The notes under the pieces are model-generated. The model searched no databases and was not told the DNA's origin. It saw only the letters and a list, made by a program, of their open reading frames with translations. The position numbers were made by a program, and so were the translations under genes. Below are positions 1 to 12,125 of a stretch of 64,000 bases of DNA, piece after piece. Source of the DNA: Physcomitrium patens (taxonomy: Eukaryota; Streptophyta; Bryopsida; Funariales; Funariaceae); NCBI RefSeq assembly GCF_000002425.4, contig NC_037255.1, forward strand, positions 12,505,329 to 12,569,328. Direction: 5' to 3'. Each line of letters begins with the position of its first letter. Positions within the stretch are counted from its first letter, which is position 1.

Positions 1-425
1 GTTTTAAAACACCATAGTAAAGTCAAAAATACAAAATTATGGATTTTACTAATAAAAAATAGTAAGTCTAGCAGCTAGTATAGTCCTTATAAGAAACGAG
101 GTGCACAAGTCCCATATAGTTTGTAGCACCTTGAAGGTAGTTAGGAAGATAAGGCTATGGCCACGTGGTCTCTCTTAAGAATCAATATATACTACTTATG
201 AGCCTTGGTGAGGCTTGAATTCTTAATTTCTTAAGCAAGTTATCTTTGAGGTAAAATTATTTACTTAATTATTCATTCATTTACTTATTATTTTTAAACC
301 TTTATAACTTACTTATAATAATTCGGATTTATATGTTTCTTATACCATTGAAAAGATATATATATTTTTTATTTTTAATATATATATTTATTGGATAAAA
401 ACTCAATGAATAGACTATAATCATA
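1..425 (-). repeat. LTR family B, partial inverted copy
   Basis: The reverse complement aligns well with 45400-45900, 54700-55150 and 58330-58620. Shared landmarks are the GAGCCT/AGGCTC-type hairpin, the GGCCACG..GGCC stretch, the line reading TATCTTCCTAACTACCTTCAAGG and the end near GACTTCACCATGG. It runs off the left edge of the window. Orientation is opposite to the other three copies. I call it an LTR because two other copies flank retroelement fragments (element H). Boundaries are set by eye. Confidence 0.6.
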
Positions 426-449
426 AAAGGCACAAGAAGTCAAGGCAAT

Positions 450-575
450 TAAATTAGAAGTCTTAATAGTTAATAAAATCATCTTCTACATGATTGTGAA
501 CATAGATAGTGGATTAAATATAATATCTATACAAAAAATGGAAAAGTTAGGCCTTACTATATGTGAGTATAAAAT
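450..575 (+). pseudogene. Retropepsin fragment of a gypsy-type element
   Basis: Translation from about 470 gives a stretch containing MIVNIDSGLNIISIQK, which resembles the D-S/G-G active-site segment of gypsy aspartic proteases followed by the usual I/V-I-S. The frame closes after about 35 residues. It lies between an inverted LTR-B copy and the start of the E6 flank. No gag or RT is attached. It is a short relic whose parent element I cannot assign; the similarity could be accidental at this length. Confidence 0.4.
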
Positions 576-639
576 TCACTTCTCAACCTAATTATAAGAT
601 GGTTTCATTTAAGAATTGCTTATAATTGGTAGTATAAAG

Positions 640-1491
640 TGGAAGTAATATAGAATGGATAGGATTTTTTTGTTTTACAATGCTTAGTATGTAGGATTAA
701 GAGAAGCTAATAAACTGATGAATAGATAGTTTAGAAGGCACAATAGATGATGTACTCAGAAAAAATAGTTATTATCGGTTGTGTATTATTGGTTGTGTTG
801 GAATTTCAAGGGAAGCATAAGTAGGTTGAAGAAGAAGTAGAAAGGGCCAAACTGTGATAGTCATGAGCCAAGGTAAGCTTGGTGCTATCTTTTTGTTCTT
901 TGTTTTCTTTGTAGAAGAAAAGTAATGGATAATTTCTGATTACTATGAAGTGAAATTTTGGAATGAAAGAAAGATTTGATATAGATGATGTCAAATGAAA
1001 AATTAAATTTGCTGTATGCTGAATTATTAGTGGAGGATTGAAAAGTTGATAATGAAAGATGTTTGTAAAAAAAAGATATGACTGGGAGAATTATAATACA
1101 TTGAATATTGAGATTCAAGAAGAAGTATGTAGAGTCTAGAATTGTTTGAAGCAGAGTACTGGGAATGACAATTAGTTTGGAGAATTTTAGTGATTAGATT
1201 ATGGAATGTTTTATGCAGTCTTTTAAGATAGTGTAGCATTACCTATTATTGTCATAAGTTTGGAGAGAAGAAAATATGATGAATAAATAAGATAGAATTA
1301 TCAATTGTAATATTTTCTTAGATAGAATGTAGAAGACATATAGCATTCTTGGATGTTTTAGTTGATTAAGAGATAATTCATTATGTGACTCTAACATGAA
1401 AACTCATGCAGATAGTCTTTTTTTGTATTTAAATCTCTATGTAAAGGTTTATTTTGATTAGATTAGTCTAGAGTAAGTAGAATGACAATCA
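640..1491 (+). repeat. E6 5' LTR
   Basis: Direct repeat of 44516-45359. Conserved landmarks include TAATAAACTGATGAATAGATAG, AGTAGAAAGGGCCAAACT and, at the 3' end, AGATTAGTCTAGA followed by an aatca terminus. It starts TGGAAG and the right copy TGGAGC. A more distant copy lies inverted at 60740-61400 next to E8. Short frames on the - strand here (806-1239) are read against the element and are not genes. Confidence 0.8.
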
Positions 1492-1496
1492 TATTT

Positions 1497-1520
1497 TGGT
1501 ATTGTTGCCAAAAAATTGAC
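1497..1520 (+). promoter_or_regulatory. E6 primer-binding site, tRNA-Asp type, transition-mutated
   Basis: TGGTATTGTTGCCAAAAA starts five bases after the LTR. Compared with the known complement of plant tRNA-Asp(GUC) 3' end (TGGCGCCGTTGCCGGGGA, the site used by Athila-type elements) it differs at 8 of 18 positions, all C-to-T or G-to-A. Position, register and transition-only pattern make a chance match unlikely. Confidence 0.75.
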
Positions 1521-1715
1521 AATAGTATTAAGTATTAGGAATTAACTGCCAAACGTGTGGTTGTGGATATTGCACAAAGAAGTTATAAAATTGATGATGG
1601 TTTGAAAGTAAAGCTATATGTGTAATTAGATTGGAGTTGAAAAGCAATTTCAGTATTATGATGAAAGACTATGATTAATAAGATTGAGAACATTATATTA
1701 AGAAAAATATGTTAG

Positions 1716-4020
1716 TTGAAAGGAAGACAAGAAAGAGCACAAGCAAGAAATTTGTTGGAGGATGAGCAAGAACGTAATCTAAAAAGGATGCATCAACAAA
1801 GTTGGATTAAACTATGGTTGCATGTCTGTCGGCACATTCAAGCATATCAAAAACCTAACAGACTATTAATATTTCAATCATATATATTGTTAAGAAAACT
1901 ACCAAGAGCACTTGTGGGAAATTCTATTAACAATCTAGTGTATTTCTTAAGCCCAATAACTGAATGTAAAGAAGACAAAGAAAGATTGGGTATTCCATTG
2001 GATACTTTTTTAATAGCGGATACAATCAATTTTAACAAGACTAATTCCTTGGAATGGCATAAATTGCTTGCCAATAAGGACCAAATTAAAGTGTTTCAAA
2101 ATTTGTCATTTTTACCTCTAATATAATTTAAAAAATTATTTACAAATAATAATAGTAAATTGAAGAGGCCTAAAAGTCCAAAAAAGACAGTTGGAGAAGG
2201 CAATGTTTATTTTAATAATGAATTAAGTAGAACATTATCATCTTCAATAGCTACGAGGAACCCAATAATTCCAATTGCAGTCCAAATGGATACAATAGAT
2301 GATCGCACAACTAATATAGCTTCATTACCTACTTTTAGAGGCTTACTAGGTGTAGATTCAAATCAACATTTGTCTTAGTTTCTGACTCCATGTGTAGCTA
2401 ATAATGATAGAACTGAAGATATTTGGTTGAGATGGTTACTAATGATTTTAAAAGACATAATATTTAAATGGTATAATTGCCACCTTGTATACCAGTTTCC
2501 TAATTGGGAGACATTGAAAAATATATTTTTAATCCATTTTCAACTAATTGGATTTAAAAAATATCTCAAAGAAAGGTTAATGAATAATAGAATGGTATCA
2601 GGAAAAGTGATGCAATCAAATTATGGCCAAATAGTAGATATTCTTTGTAAATGGTCAAATAACCAAATGTCAAATTTGTTTGTTTTGTCTATATTGGCTA
2701 ATGGACTATATCCACTAAAATTGAAGATGTTTATAAAGGAGGCTAAATTGGACATTGTTGCTTCCTCACTTGATTGAGCTAAGGTATGGAAAGAATGTCA
2801 TTATGATCAATTCCTAACTACAAGAGCCATGATGATTCTATTTTAGGGAGGTTATGAAATACTAGTTTGGAATGAAATAGTGGACAATTATTCAAGAATG
2901 ATTGATTACAGTACAAATCTTAATTCATAGGAAATAGTTAATGCTGTCGCATTGCAAGGTGTATCACCAACATTAGCAGTTTCATATTTGTCACACTTCC
3001 TACATCAAAAACCAATGCCTATGAAAGAGTTACCTAATGAAATATTGTCAGAGGATCCAAATGAAGCCTTGTTGTTAACTTTGACAAAGAAGATGGACAA
3101 ATTGGCTATTAATTTGGCAAAGAAAAAGAAAAAGAAGCATAAATAGATCAATATACATTCCAATATTTGGTGTAGTAATTATAAAAGATAAGGCCATATG
3201 ATAACAGAATGTTCTTCACGACCCCAAATGATTATGCAATGTACATTATGTGGGAGTAAGCATGCCACTATCAATTGTTGGAATTTACAAAAGCAACAAA
3301 AATTCAGTAATTAGACCATGATTCAATCGACTTCATAGGATGTTAATCAAGTCTAGATAAGAAATATATTTTGTTGGAGCAAGAATCATTTAAATAAACA
3401 AAATAGGATTTTTTTTAATTTTCAAAATTTTGGATATAATCAAGAATGTGGATCCAATTATCAATGTATTAAATAAAATCAGCAATGATATTTTCAATAT
3501 CCACCAATTCAAAAACCAATTTCAGATTCTATAGTACCAACTGGACAGCTGAGATCATTTATCCATCCAACTTGGAATAAGTCCAACTAGTATATAGCAG
3601 GAAAAACACCCAATATTCTTGATGGAGTTTGAAGAAGACTACTTTGATGTTATTATTGGAGGCAGATAGGACATTATGCTAGTGAACGTCCCAATCCAAG
3701 AAGAAGTAATGAATATACTCCAATATGTAGAAATTATATGTAGTCAGAACATACATATCAACAATACAATGCTTTTTTTAATTTTAATAATCAAGACTAA
3801 CAAATCCAGCTGCATAGTAAGATAAAAGAAAATAACCGAGAGCTACAAGATTTTCTTATAAATCGGATGGAATACGTTCATGTAATACTTACCACGGCCA
3901 GTAAAAAAGAAAAGATTTAATTCCATAATTGGATGCATTAGTTGCAAAGAACCACTTCAATTCAATTATGGGAACTTCAAATCCAATATCTGTACTAGAA
4001 ATATTACCAATGTTGGGATT
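1716..4020 (+). pseudogene. gag: E6 gag with three zinc-knuckle remnants
   Basis: One reading frame runs from 1716 to about 3330 with several stops. A gag-core segment (W-x2-L..I-F-K-W-Y...F-P-N-W-E-T-L-K-N-I-F) occurs at about 2420-2600 and a lysine-rich tract at 3105-3140. Three zinc knuckles follow: 3171-3215 (C..Y..GH..C, second Cys lost), 3240-3278 (CTLCGSKHATINC) and 3649-3695 (C..W..GH..R, two Cys lost by TGT-to-TGG and TGT-to-CGT). The segment at 3830-4020 (Q-R-T-T-S-I-Q-L-W-E-L-Q) belongs to the gag/protease linker. The partner protease is 34.6 kb away beyond nested insertions. The start at 1716 is uncertain. Confidence 0.65.
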
Positions 4021-4024
4021 CGGT

Positions 4025-4734
4025 CTGTCTGTACTGTCATACTGTAATTACTTATAGTATGTAAAAATTAGTTAGAACATATAATATATTCATAAGTCTT
4101 GGTGTATGTTAGGATATTTAATAAATTAAATTAAAGAAAGTGGATTTAAGAAACTTTATTTTGAGTTTTATCTTTTTTGTTTATAGCATTTAAAAAAAAA
4201 TTGTAAGACATGAATGTTTAGTATAAAGCCTTGAGAAGAGATTAGGATCTAAAGAAGAAAATTTTAACTAATAGGAGGCTTATTGAGAAGGATGAAAGCA
4301 AGGCATGGTTGGATGAAGGCAAAGAATGGAAAACTTCATTCATATTGATTGAAGGCCATGCCCAATGGGCTTCAAGGAAGTTGCCCGAGGCCTTATTAGG
4401 GATTAGGGTTTCTCTTTCGAAGTCATTTGAGCTTTGGAGGCTAAGGTCAGTAAGTTCAGGATTTTGGGTATAATTTGAGAGAAGAGTTTGTGTGACTTCA
4501 AGTTTTTATGAAGGAAATATAGGTATTCAAAGTTAAGATGTCAAATTTGTACCTATTGTCACTCTTTGAAGCATAACATATGCATACAAAGAGCAATGAA
4601 AGTTCGGCGACTAGAATTGGAGAGAACACTTTTTTAGCTATACTTTACATGTATTGTTTGATAAATTCTAAGTCTAAATAAAGAAGTTATAGGGCATTGA
4701 AGATAGTACATGTAATTCAAAGGTAGTAAGTAAG
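4025..4734 (+). repeat. Repeat F, left third (probable solo LTR)
   Basis: Aligns with the reverse complement of about 56850-57400. Shared lines include GCCCGAGGCC, the GAAGGAGATATAGGCACTCAAAGTTAA region, TTGTCACTCTTT and the GTAGTAAGTAAG end. The homology breaks at 4734 exactly where the E1 LTR starts and resumes at 24015. It interrupts the E6 gag-to-protease linker. It has no coding capacity that I can see. I infer a large LTR from size, position and style. The left edge is uncertain by about 80 bases. Confidence 0.6.
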
Positions 4735-5295
4735 TGTCAAGGATAAGAACTCGATGAAAAAATAGTTCAGTCAAGTAAGCCTTCACTCAAAGAAAAGTAA
4801 CAAAATATGAATAATAAGTATGTATATTGAAAAGAGAAACTAGAATGGCTATTGCCAAAAGACAAGAAAACTAGAGACCCTTGAAACTAGACTAGAAGCA
4901 AGAAAGGAGTTGACAAGAGTGAAGAAGCCTTCACTCTTGTCTCTATATATACTATCTAACTAGGGGCTACGTGGCGATGTTCTATAGGACCTCCAATATG
5001 TGTTGACTTTGTAGGACACATGCCTTGACTTACAAGGCAAGTTTTTCTATGTGTAGGCTACATAGTTAGCTTGATCTTCAAGCTAACAACATGTGTGGCA
5101 CATGGCCAACTTGTTGACCACGTTTCTAATCCAAAAAGTCAATTAAAGACACCTATGAAGTCAAAGCAGCATCTAGGAAGTTTCTAGGAAGCTTCTACAT
5201 TAAATATTATAGAATTAACTTACTTTTATCTACTTTTACTTACTTCTACCTATTTCTATATGTAATTATTAGCTTACATGATTATGGCTGTGACA
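4735..5295 (-). repeat. E1 3' LTR and polypurine tract
   Basis: 561 bp, paired with 23449-24009. The - strand polypurine tract TAGAAAGGGGGGTAA (5296-5310) abuts it. It contains the TATA box, the inverted repeat around the predicted transcription start, and a second hairpin GTTAGCTTGA/TCAAGCTAAC. Confidence 0.93.
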
Positions 5296-5336
5296 TTACC
5301 CCCCTTTCTAGAGACGAGTTCCACGAGGAGCGGTCA

Positions 5337-5759
5337 TCATATGTTGAGGAAATCTATGATGCGACGAATTGTATTCGCCACATACTCTGATCTCTGTTCT
5401 CTTTGAAGATGATTGATAGGGCCTCTCAACCATCGGTAGTATCCCATATCAAGGCGGGAAGACCACCCAGTTATTTGATCATTGTTGAGGCCTTCGTAAC
5501 TTCCTTCGAATAGAATATTCGGAATACCATCAGGAGTTGTTCCTACCTCTAGTAAAATCACCAAACATCGAGAGCTCCTTTCCAAATCGTGATACCAAAC
5601 GCATTGTATCTCACCATCTATTCGAGGAAGAACATGTTGTTCTTGAAGATCTTCATATCGATTGCGTCGTCTTGAAGATTGTGACAATCGTAATGTCTCG
5701 TCCGGCAGGTCAGCAAACGAAGGTTCTTGAGTTGAATCCACTGGTTATTGGCTCTCCAT
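5337..5759 (-). pseudogene. E1 accessory ORF, unknown function
   Basis: A 141-codon frame from an ATG at 5759 to TGA at 5337, between pol (ends 5854) and the 3' LTR. Codon 5 is TAA, then 135 codons are open. The protein has an acidic N-terminus (STQEPSFADLPDETL), an arginine-rich patch (S-R-R-R-N-R), a hydrophobic strand (C-L-V-I-L-L-E-V) and a conserved C-terminal block Y-R-W-L-R-G-P-I-N-x-L ending R-R-I-I-D-F-L-N-I. Same-length homologues occur in E3 and E4 and a shorter one in E2. I do not recognise the family; no signal peptide, membrane segment or zinc motif is visible. Translation may start downstream of the stop, or the ORF may be reached by splicing. Confidence 0.7.
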
Positions 5760-5853
5760 CTAATTAGCGTCACAAATGCAAAGAAGTTACAAACAAGGAT
5801 AGGAAATTGAATGTTATCTTGCCTCAATCTTGTCTCTTTTATAAGAGAGATTT

Positions 5854-7540
5854 TCATCTTGGTTTTGATGGATGTCGTTGATGAAAAACTTTGACTTTAG
5901 CTGATGCATTTGCTAGATTCCTGGATGGCTCCCATGTGCGTTCACTAATATCATATCCGCGCCAATGAACAAGATATTCCAGCTTATTTCGGCGCCGCCT
6001 TGAGTCTAATATCTCTTCCACCTCAAATTCTTCATTATTATCTACTTCTATAGGAGGCGGTGGCATTTGTCTTCTTCCTTGTATATCCACTGTCTTATAT
6101 GGTTCAAGAAGAGACACGTGGAATACATGATGGATCTTCATTGACTCTGGTAGATGTAACCGATATGCAACTGGGTTGATCTGTTCAGAAACAGAAAAGG
6201 GGCCAAGCCTACGATAGTCCAACTTGTCACAAGGTCGAGTAGTCTTGATATTGCGACGAAGTAGCCATACCTTATCATCCACGTTGAGTTGTGGTTGCTC
6301 CTTACGATATAGATCTGCGTTTATCTTTTGTCGTTCTTGAGCTTCCTTCAATTGCGTCTTCATTATTGCATGTAACTTTGACAACCTATTTGCCATATCT
6401 TCTGCTGTAGGATTATCAACTTTTGAAAAATCAAAAGTATCAAGTCGTGGATGATAGCCATAATTGGCAAAGAAAGGTGTTTGTTGCGTGGAAGAATGTA
6501 CCGTATTATTATAAGCAAACTCTGCCAATGGCAGAAGGGTTGTCCAATCATCTTGTTGGTAGTTGATAGTACACCTTAAATATTGCTCCAAGACTTGGTT
6601 TACGCGCTCTGTTTGTCCATCAGTTTGAGGATGGAAAGCCGAAGATAGCTTTATGTCTACTTTTAAAATCTTGAAAAGGGTCCTCCAAAATCTTGACACA
6701 AATTGAGTTCCCCTATCTGATGTGATATCTTTAGGTAATCCATGATAGCGATAGATATTATCAATGAAAAGCTTAGCTGTTTCTTCACCTATGATAGATT
6801 TTGTACATGGCACAAAATGTGCCATCTTGGTGAAACGATCTACTATCACAAATATAGAATCATAAGATCTTGAGGTTGGAAGATCTGTGATGAAATCCAT
6901 AGAAACAGAAGACCATGGTTGTTCTGGTATAGGTAATGGCTGAAGAAGTCCGTAAGGTCGATGACGAGGAATTTTTGATCTTGAACAAATATCACATGAT
7001 TGTACAAAGTCTTTGACTGACTTCCACATTTGTGGCCACCAAGAATCTCTTGATATGAGTTCCAAAGTCTTATTATATCCAAAGTGCCCTGTTGCTGGAA
7101 AGTCATGACGTGCTTGAAGAACACGTAAACGTGCTTCTCTTTCTGGAACATATAGGCGTCCTTCAAAATATAATAGATTATTCTTGAATTCGAACTTAGA
7201 AGGATCATGAGACTTGGAAGAATTATTCTCGATATCATAAACAAGAGGGTCTGAGGACATACTGGACTGGATTTGCTTGAGAAAAGTTGAATCAACAGTC
7301 AATGTTGATTTCATTGCTCGAAGATGAATTTGCTCTGGTTTCAAGAGGACCGTTCTTTGTTGCTCAAAAGGTGCATCTCCTTCTTTTGGTGCAAAATAAG
7401 AACGTCTAGATAGGGCATCAGACAAACCTTGTTGTTTTCTTGGCCGATAAGTGATGATGAACTCGAATCTTGACAAAGACATACTCCAACGAGCTTGACG
7501 ACGATTCAACACGCGTGCTGACATGAAATACTCGAAGTTC
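5854..7540 (-). pseudogene. pol: E1 pol, part 3: RNase H end, integrase, chromodomain
   Basis: Open for 556 codons. It begins at the RNase H C-terminus (MSARVLNRRQARWSM, about 7524) and contains the integrase zinc domain (H..H..CDIC, about 7115-6980), the DDE core with SMDFITD, SDRGTQF and GQTERVN, the GPY-like region, and a C-terminal chromodomain (about 6030-5900) with E-V-E-E-I-L-D-S, Y-L-V-H-W-R-G-Y and T-W-E-P. The chromodomain presumably targets integration to heterochromatin, as in chromoviruses. The frame enters from part 2 across the E2 insertion at 7541-14064. Sequence is close to the E3 copy at 18820-20493. Confidence 0.9.
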
Positions 7541-8012
7541 TGTCACGGACACAAAATACAGACTTGAAATCTAACAAGAAGTTCAAGAAGAAGTGGTAGA
7601 AGTAGATTAAATAGATGAGTACAAGAACAACACCAGAAAGGTGAGCTAGAACTCCAAGAGATGTGTTGTCGAGACTGAAGAACTCTTCAGCCTCGACTCC
7701 TATATATACTACTGGCCTATGGTTCTAAGGAAGCACATCAAGAAGCTTCCCAAGAACTATGAAGCTTCTCGAGCAACTACCCAAGAGCTAGGAAGCTTCT
7801 CAAGTAACTTCTTAGAATCTACTAGAATATTCTAAGAATCTTCTAGAGCCTTCTAAGGGAATCTTTAGGGAATCTTTAGGGAATCTTTAGAGAATCTTTG
7901 AAGAATATTCTAAGAGAATATTCAAGGAATCTTCTGGAAGTTTCTAGAGACTTCTTTCTAGAAGGTTCTAGAAACTTGTCTCTATAAAGGTCTAAGGACT
8001 ATGTTCCTAACA
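7541..8012 (-). repeat. E2 3' LTR and polypurine tract
   Basis: 472 bp, paired with 13604-14064. It carries three copies of an 11-bp GGGAATCTTTA unit (about 7859-7895) where the partner has two. The - strand purine tract CTAAAGCAGGAGGTGA lies at 8013-8028. TATA box and inverted repeat as in the 5' copy. Confidence 0.92.
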
Positions 8013-8062
8013 TCACCTCCTGCTTTAGCTTCGAGGTCTTCGAGAAGCAATGTTATCGTCAG

Positions 8063-8410
8063 TCAATACCAACGCAAGAAAATGAAGATCTGTCGCATAA
8101 CCTCTGCTATGAACTCCAATTGTTGTTCACGAGGCAAGTGATTCAATGGTCCTTGAAGCCAACGGTAGTGGCCCACGCCTTCAACTTCTGACCAAGCATG
8201 AACCTCCGTGTCTTCATTGTGAAATTGTCCTGCAAACACTCCTTCTGGCTGACCATTGTAGGCAGGCTCGACTTCAAATACAATCACCAGCGATCTGTTG
8301 CTCGGAATCCTTCGACGTCGTCGTGGTGCAGGCGGTTCTTCATCTCGCGGTCGTCTTCATGAGCTAGTTGCTTGAGATGACATGACAAGTGTAGTATCTT
8401 GGCTATCCAT
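8063..8410 (-). pseudogene. E2 accessory ORF, unknown function
   Basis: Frame of 116 codons from ATG at 8410 to TGA at 8063, with one internal TGA at 8357-8359 (probably CGA). It starts MDSQDTT, has an arginine-rich run (A-P-R-R-R-R-R), a strand L-V-I-V-F-E-V, then G-H-Y-R-W-L-Q-G-P-L-N-H-L and a helix ending I-F-F/I-F-L-R-W-Y. This is the layout of the E1/E3/E4 accessory ORFs, about 25 residues shorter in the middle. It lies 145 bases after pol and 50 bases before the 3' LTR. Conservation between families that share no LTR similarity suggests a selected role; function unknown. Confidence 0.7.
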
Positions 8411-8555
8411 ATTCAAAGGCTAAAACAATAAGAACAAACTTGGGCTACTAACAAAGTTCTACGCTATCTTGGAGAGAATGACTACATCAACTATGGATTT
8501 TGGTGGTGCTCTCTCCTCTTTTCTGTTTTCTGGATGAGCAAGCTTCAGTAAGAAG

Positions 8556-11500
8556 CTATCGTCGAACCGGCTTGGGTTTCTCAGGATATCGTCGATGAAA
8601 CTCCTGTACCTTTTGCGGCGCATTCGTGAGATTTTCGGCCGGCTCCCATGTTCGTTCATTAATATCGTAACCGCTCCAATGCACAAAGTATTCTAATTTA
8701 CCCCATCTTTGCCGTGAATCTAAGACCTTTTCCACCTCGTATTCTTCGTGGTTCTCTATTTCTATGCTAGGTGGTGGACATTGTACTCTTCCAGGAAAAG
8801 ACGATTCTCGATAAGGCTCCAACAAAGAAACATGAAAGACAGGATGTACCTTCATAGTAGCTGGTAACTCCAAACGATACGCTACAGGATTGATCTGCTT
8901 CTGGATAACAAATGGTCCCAATCTCCGATAGTCCAATTTGTCACATGGCCGCTTGGTCTTAATATTTCGTCGAAGCAGCCAAACTTTGTCTCCAATCGTG
9001 AATTTAGGTGCCTGATTCTGAAATTTGTCTGCGGACGCCTTGTAAGATTCTTGGGCAGTTTGCAATTGAAGCTTCAATATAGTTTGCAGTTGCGAAAGCT
9101 CCTTCACCAATCCTTCAGCTGCCGGATTATTAATCGTTGACGAACTCCATAAGTCAAGCTTTGGATGGTATCCATAATTAGAAAAGAATGGCGTTTGTTG
9201 AGTTGACGCATGAAGGGTGTTGTTATATACGAACTCGGCTAGCGGTAGATATGCGGCCCAATTATCTTGTTGATAGTTGATGGTGCAACGTAAATATTGC
9301 TCTAAAACTTGATTCACTCGTTCTGTTTGGCCGTCCGTTTGAGGATGAAATGCTGAAGAAAGCTTGATATCCACCTTCAATATCTCAAAAAGAGATTTCC
9401 AAAACTTTGACACAAACTGGGTTCCTCGATCCGATACAATATCATCTGGTAGACCATGATATCGATACACATTATCAAGAAAGAGTCTTGCTGTGTCTTC
9501 GCTTGACGATGTCTCCTTGCAAGGGACAAAATGTGCCATCTTTGTAAGCCGATCTACGACAACAAAAATGCTGTCAAATGAATTCGATGGTGGTAGATCC
9601 GTAATAAAGTCCATGGAAACCGAAGACCATGGTCGGCGCGGAATAGGCAATGGCTGTAGAAGTCCATAAGGCCGATGTCGAGGGTTTTTGGATCTTGAAC
9701 AAATGTCACAAGATACAACAAAATCTTTCACATCCTTCCACATTTGAGGCCACCAGAAATTGCGGGAAATAAGTTCCAAGGTCTTATTGAATCCAAAATG
9801 TCCTGCAGCTGGAAAGTCATGACGAGATTGAAGAACTCGAAGTCGTGTTGGCCCTTTTGGGATATACAACCGCTCTTCAAAATATACTAGATCTCCTTCC
9901 ATCTTGAATTTATCATCACTAGCATGTTGCTTGATATCAAGGGCTAGAGAATCTTCAATGGTTGTGGCCCGTACCTGGTCGAGGAAGTCAGCATCAATTG
10001 GTACAATAGCTGCGTTGAGTCGAAATTTCTCTGGCTTCAACAATGTCATGCACTGTTGATCAAATGCTGCATCTCCAGCCTTTGGCGTGAGATATGATCT
10101 CCTTGATAATGGATCGGACAACCCTTGTTGCTTCCCAGGCCGATAAGTAATAACAAAGTCGAACCTGGATAGCGACATACTCCACCGAGCTTGACGCCGA
10201 TTCAAAACCCGAGCCGACATAAAATACTCCAAATTCTTGTGATCCGTATATACAGTCACTGGATGTGCAGTTCCTTCGAGAAAGTGGCGCCACTCTTGGA
10301 AAGAATCTACTATAGCAAGGAGTTTCTTATCGTGGATCTTATAGTTGATCTCAGCAGCAGAGAATTTTCGAGAATAGAACGCAACTGGATGGAGCTTCTC
10401 ATCTACGCCCATCTGTGAAAGTAAAGCTCCCAAAGCAAAATCCGAAGCATTTGTCTCCAAATAAAAGGCCTTTGTAAAGTCCGGATGTACCAAGATTGGA
10501 GTTGTAGTAAATACCATCTTCAAATCTTGGAATGTTTTTTCTGCGATAGGTCCCCATTCGAGCTTGTCCTTGCACGTTAACCGAGTGAGGGAGGCAGCAA
10601 CTTGAGAATAATTCTTGATGAAGATCCGATAGTAGTTAGCAAATCCAAAAAAACATTGTACGTCCCTAACCGTCTTCGGAACTTCCCAAGATATGATTGC
10701 TTCCACCTTCTTTGGATCCATCTTCAATCCTTCCGTAGTCGCGATGAATCCCAAAAACTCCATCTCAGTTTGGTGAAATAAGCACTTCTCCAATTTGACA
10801 TAGAGTCCTCGCTCCCGTAGTTTTTTGAGTACCAAACGAACGTGCTTCTCATGTTCTTCCTCGTTCTTAGAAAATATCAAAATATCATCTAGATAGATGA
10901 CAACAAAATCGTCTAGATGCTCTCGAAAGATGTCATTCATCATGTGTTGAAAGACCGCTGGAGCATTAGTAAGACCAAATGGCATGACATTGTATTCAAA
11001 ATGGCCATACCTTGTTCGAAAAGTTGTCTTCCATTCATCTCCTTCCTTGATTCGCACAAGGTTATAAGCTCCCCTTAGGTCAATCTTTGTAAAGATCCTT
11101 GCACGTCCAAGTTGTTCTAGAAGACCAGAGATCAAAGGTAGTGGATAGCGATTCTTTTTTGTCACCTTGTTGAGACCTCGATAGTCCACGCACATCCGTA
11201 GTGAGCCATCTTTCTTCTTCACAAATAAGATTGGTGCCCCAGCTGGTGACTTCGAATGACGGATGAAGTTCTTGGCTAGATTCTCGTCAATGTACTTCCG
11301 CAACTCAGTCAACTTTGTCTGCGACAAATTGTAGATTGGTCCAAAAGGTGGTTGTGCTCCTTCTTGCAATTCAATGGCACAGTCATAGGGTCGATGCTCT
11401 GGCAGCATATCAGCATTCTTCTTTTCAAAGACATCTTTGAATTCTTCATACTGCTTTGGAATAACCAAAGTCGGAGTTGCATCTTCTCGAGTCGGAGTTG

Positions 11501-12125
11501 CAAAGATGAGAAGAGGTGTATTTTTCTTGGCTTCCTTCATGAAAGCCCTTGCACCTATAAACAAGGATTTGTTTCTAGACATTGTCTTGGCAGATTCCAC
11601 CTTCAAGGAGTTTGTTGGAAATGTCACTTTCCGCAACTTCCAATCTATCAATGGATTATATCTATCAAGCCAAGATAGTCCCAAAATGATAGGACATGAA
11701 GGGGTCTTGATAACATTAAACACAATATTGCTCTCATGATTTTCAAGACGTACCTTCAATGGTTTAATTTCATGGATAACATTGCCCGAAGACAATGGTC
11801 ATCCATCTATGACTTCTACATGGACAGGCTTAAGTTTCTTTACAAGAGAAATATTGTGAAGCTTGACAAACTCTTCATCTATAAAGCAAGCGGATGCACT
11901 CGAGTCTAATAAAGCATCGACTTGTAGTTCTTGAATACCCAGATGTAAAGGTACCATAAAACAATCTGAAGGTTGAGCTGAGAGAAAGGGACCTTGATTA
12001 ATTTTGGATGTTGAGATGTCCAGCCGCACGGTCCCTATTGTGGCTGGGCGTCCTTGTTTTCCTGCATGCTTGTACTTATGAGTCTTGTTGTTTGAGGCTT
12101 CTATTTCTTCCGACAATCTACAGCT
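8556..12125 (-). pseudogene. pol: E2 pol: protease, RT, RNase H, integrase, chromodomain
   Basis: Pol frame opens near 12125, overlapping the gag end by about 25 bases in the -1 frame, is stopped once by TGA at 11799-11801 (C-to-T in CGA, within D-G-R-P) and then runs 1079 codons to 8556. The protease active site reads D-S-S instead of D-S-G (about 11905). In the long frame: RT about residues 165-345 with YLDDILIFS at 301; RNase H with T-N-A-S where E1/E3 have T-D-A-S, so a catalytic Asp is lost; integrase zinc domain (GHFGFNKTLEL, CDIC) and DDE core (SMDFITD, SDRGTQF, GQTERVN); chromodomain near the C-terminus (Y-F-V-H-W-S-G-Y, T-W-E-P). Nearly complete but not functional. Confidence 0.92.

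Noticed and set aside
806..1239. Open frames of 60-77 codons on the - strand
   Set aside because: They lie inside the E6 LTR, antisense to the element, and the homologous frames at 44768-44986 and 61100-61387 reflect LTR homology only.
2160..3146. Separate small host genes at 1716-2126, 2160-2378, 2427-2777 and 2952-3146
   Set aside because: All are in the same frame and read through as one decayed gag with zinc knuckles downstream, between an LTR and a primer site on one side and the rest of E6 on the other.
11309..11739. Open frames of 64-108 codons overlapping E2 pol on both strands
   Set aside because: Shadows of the conserved protease/RT coding sequence; no independent protein features.
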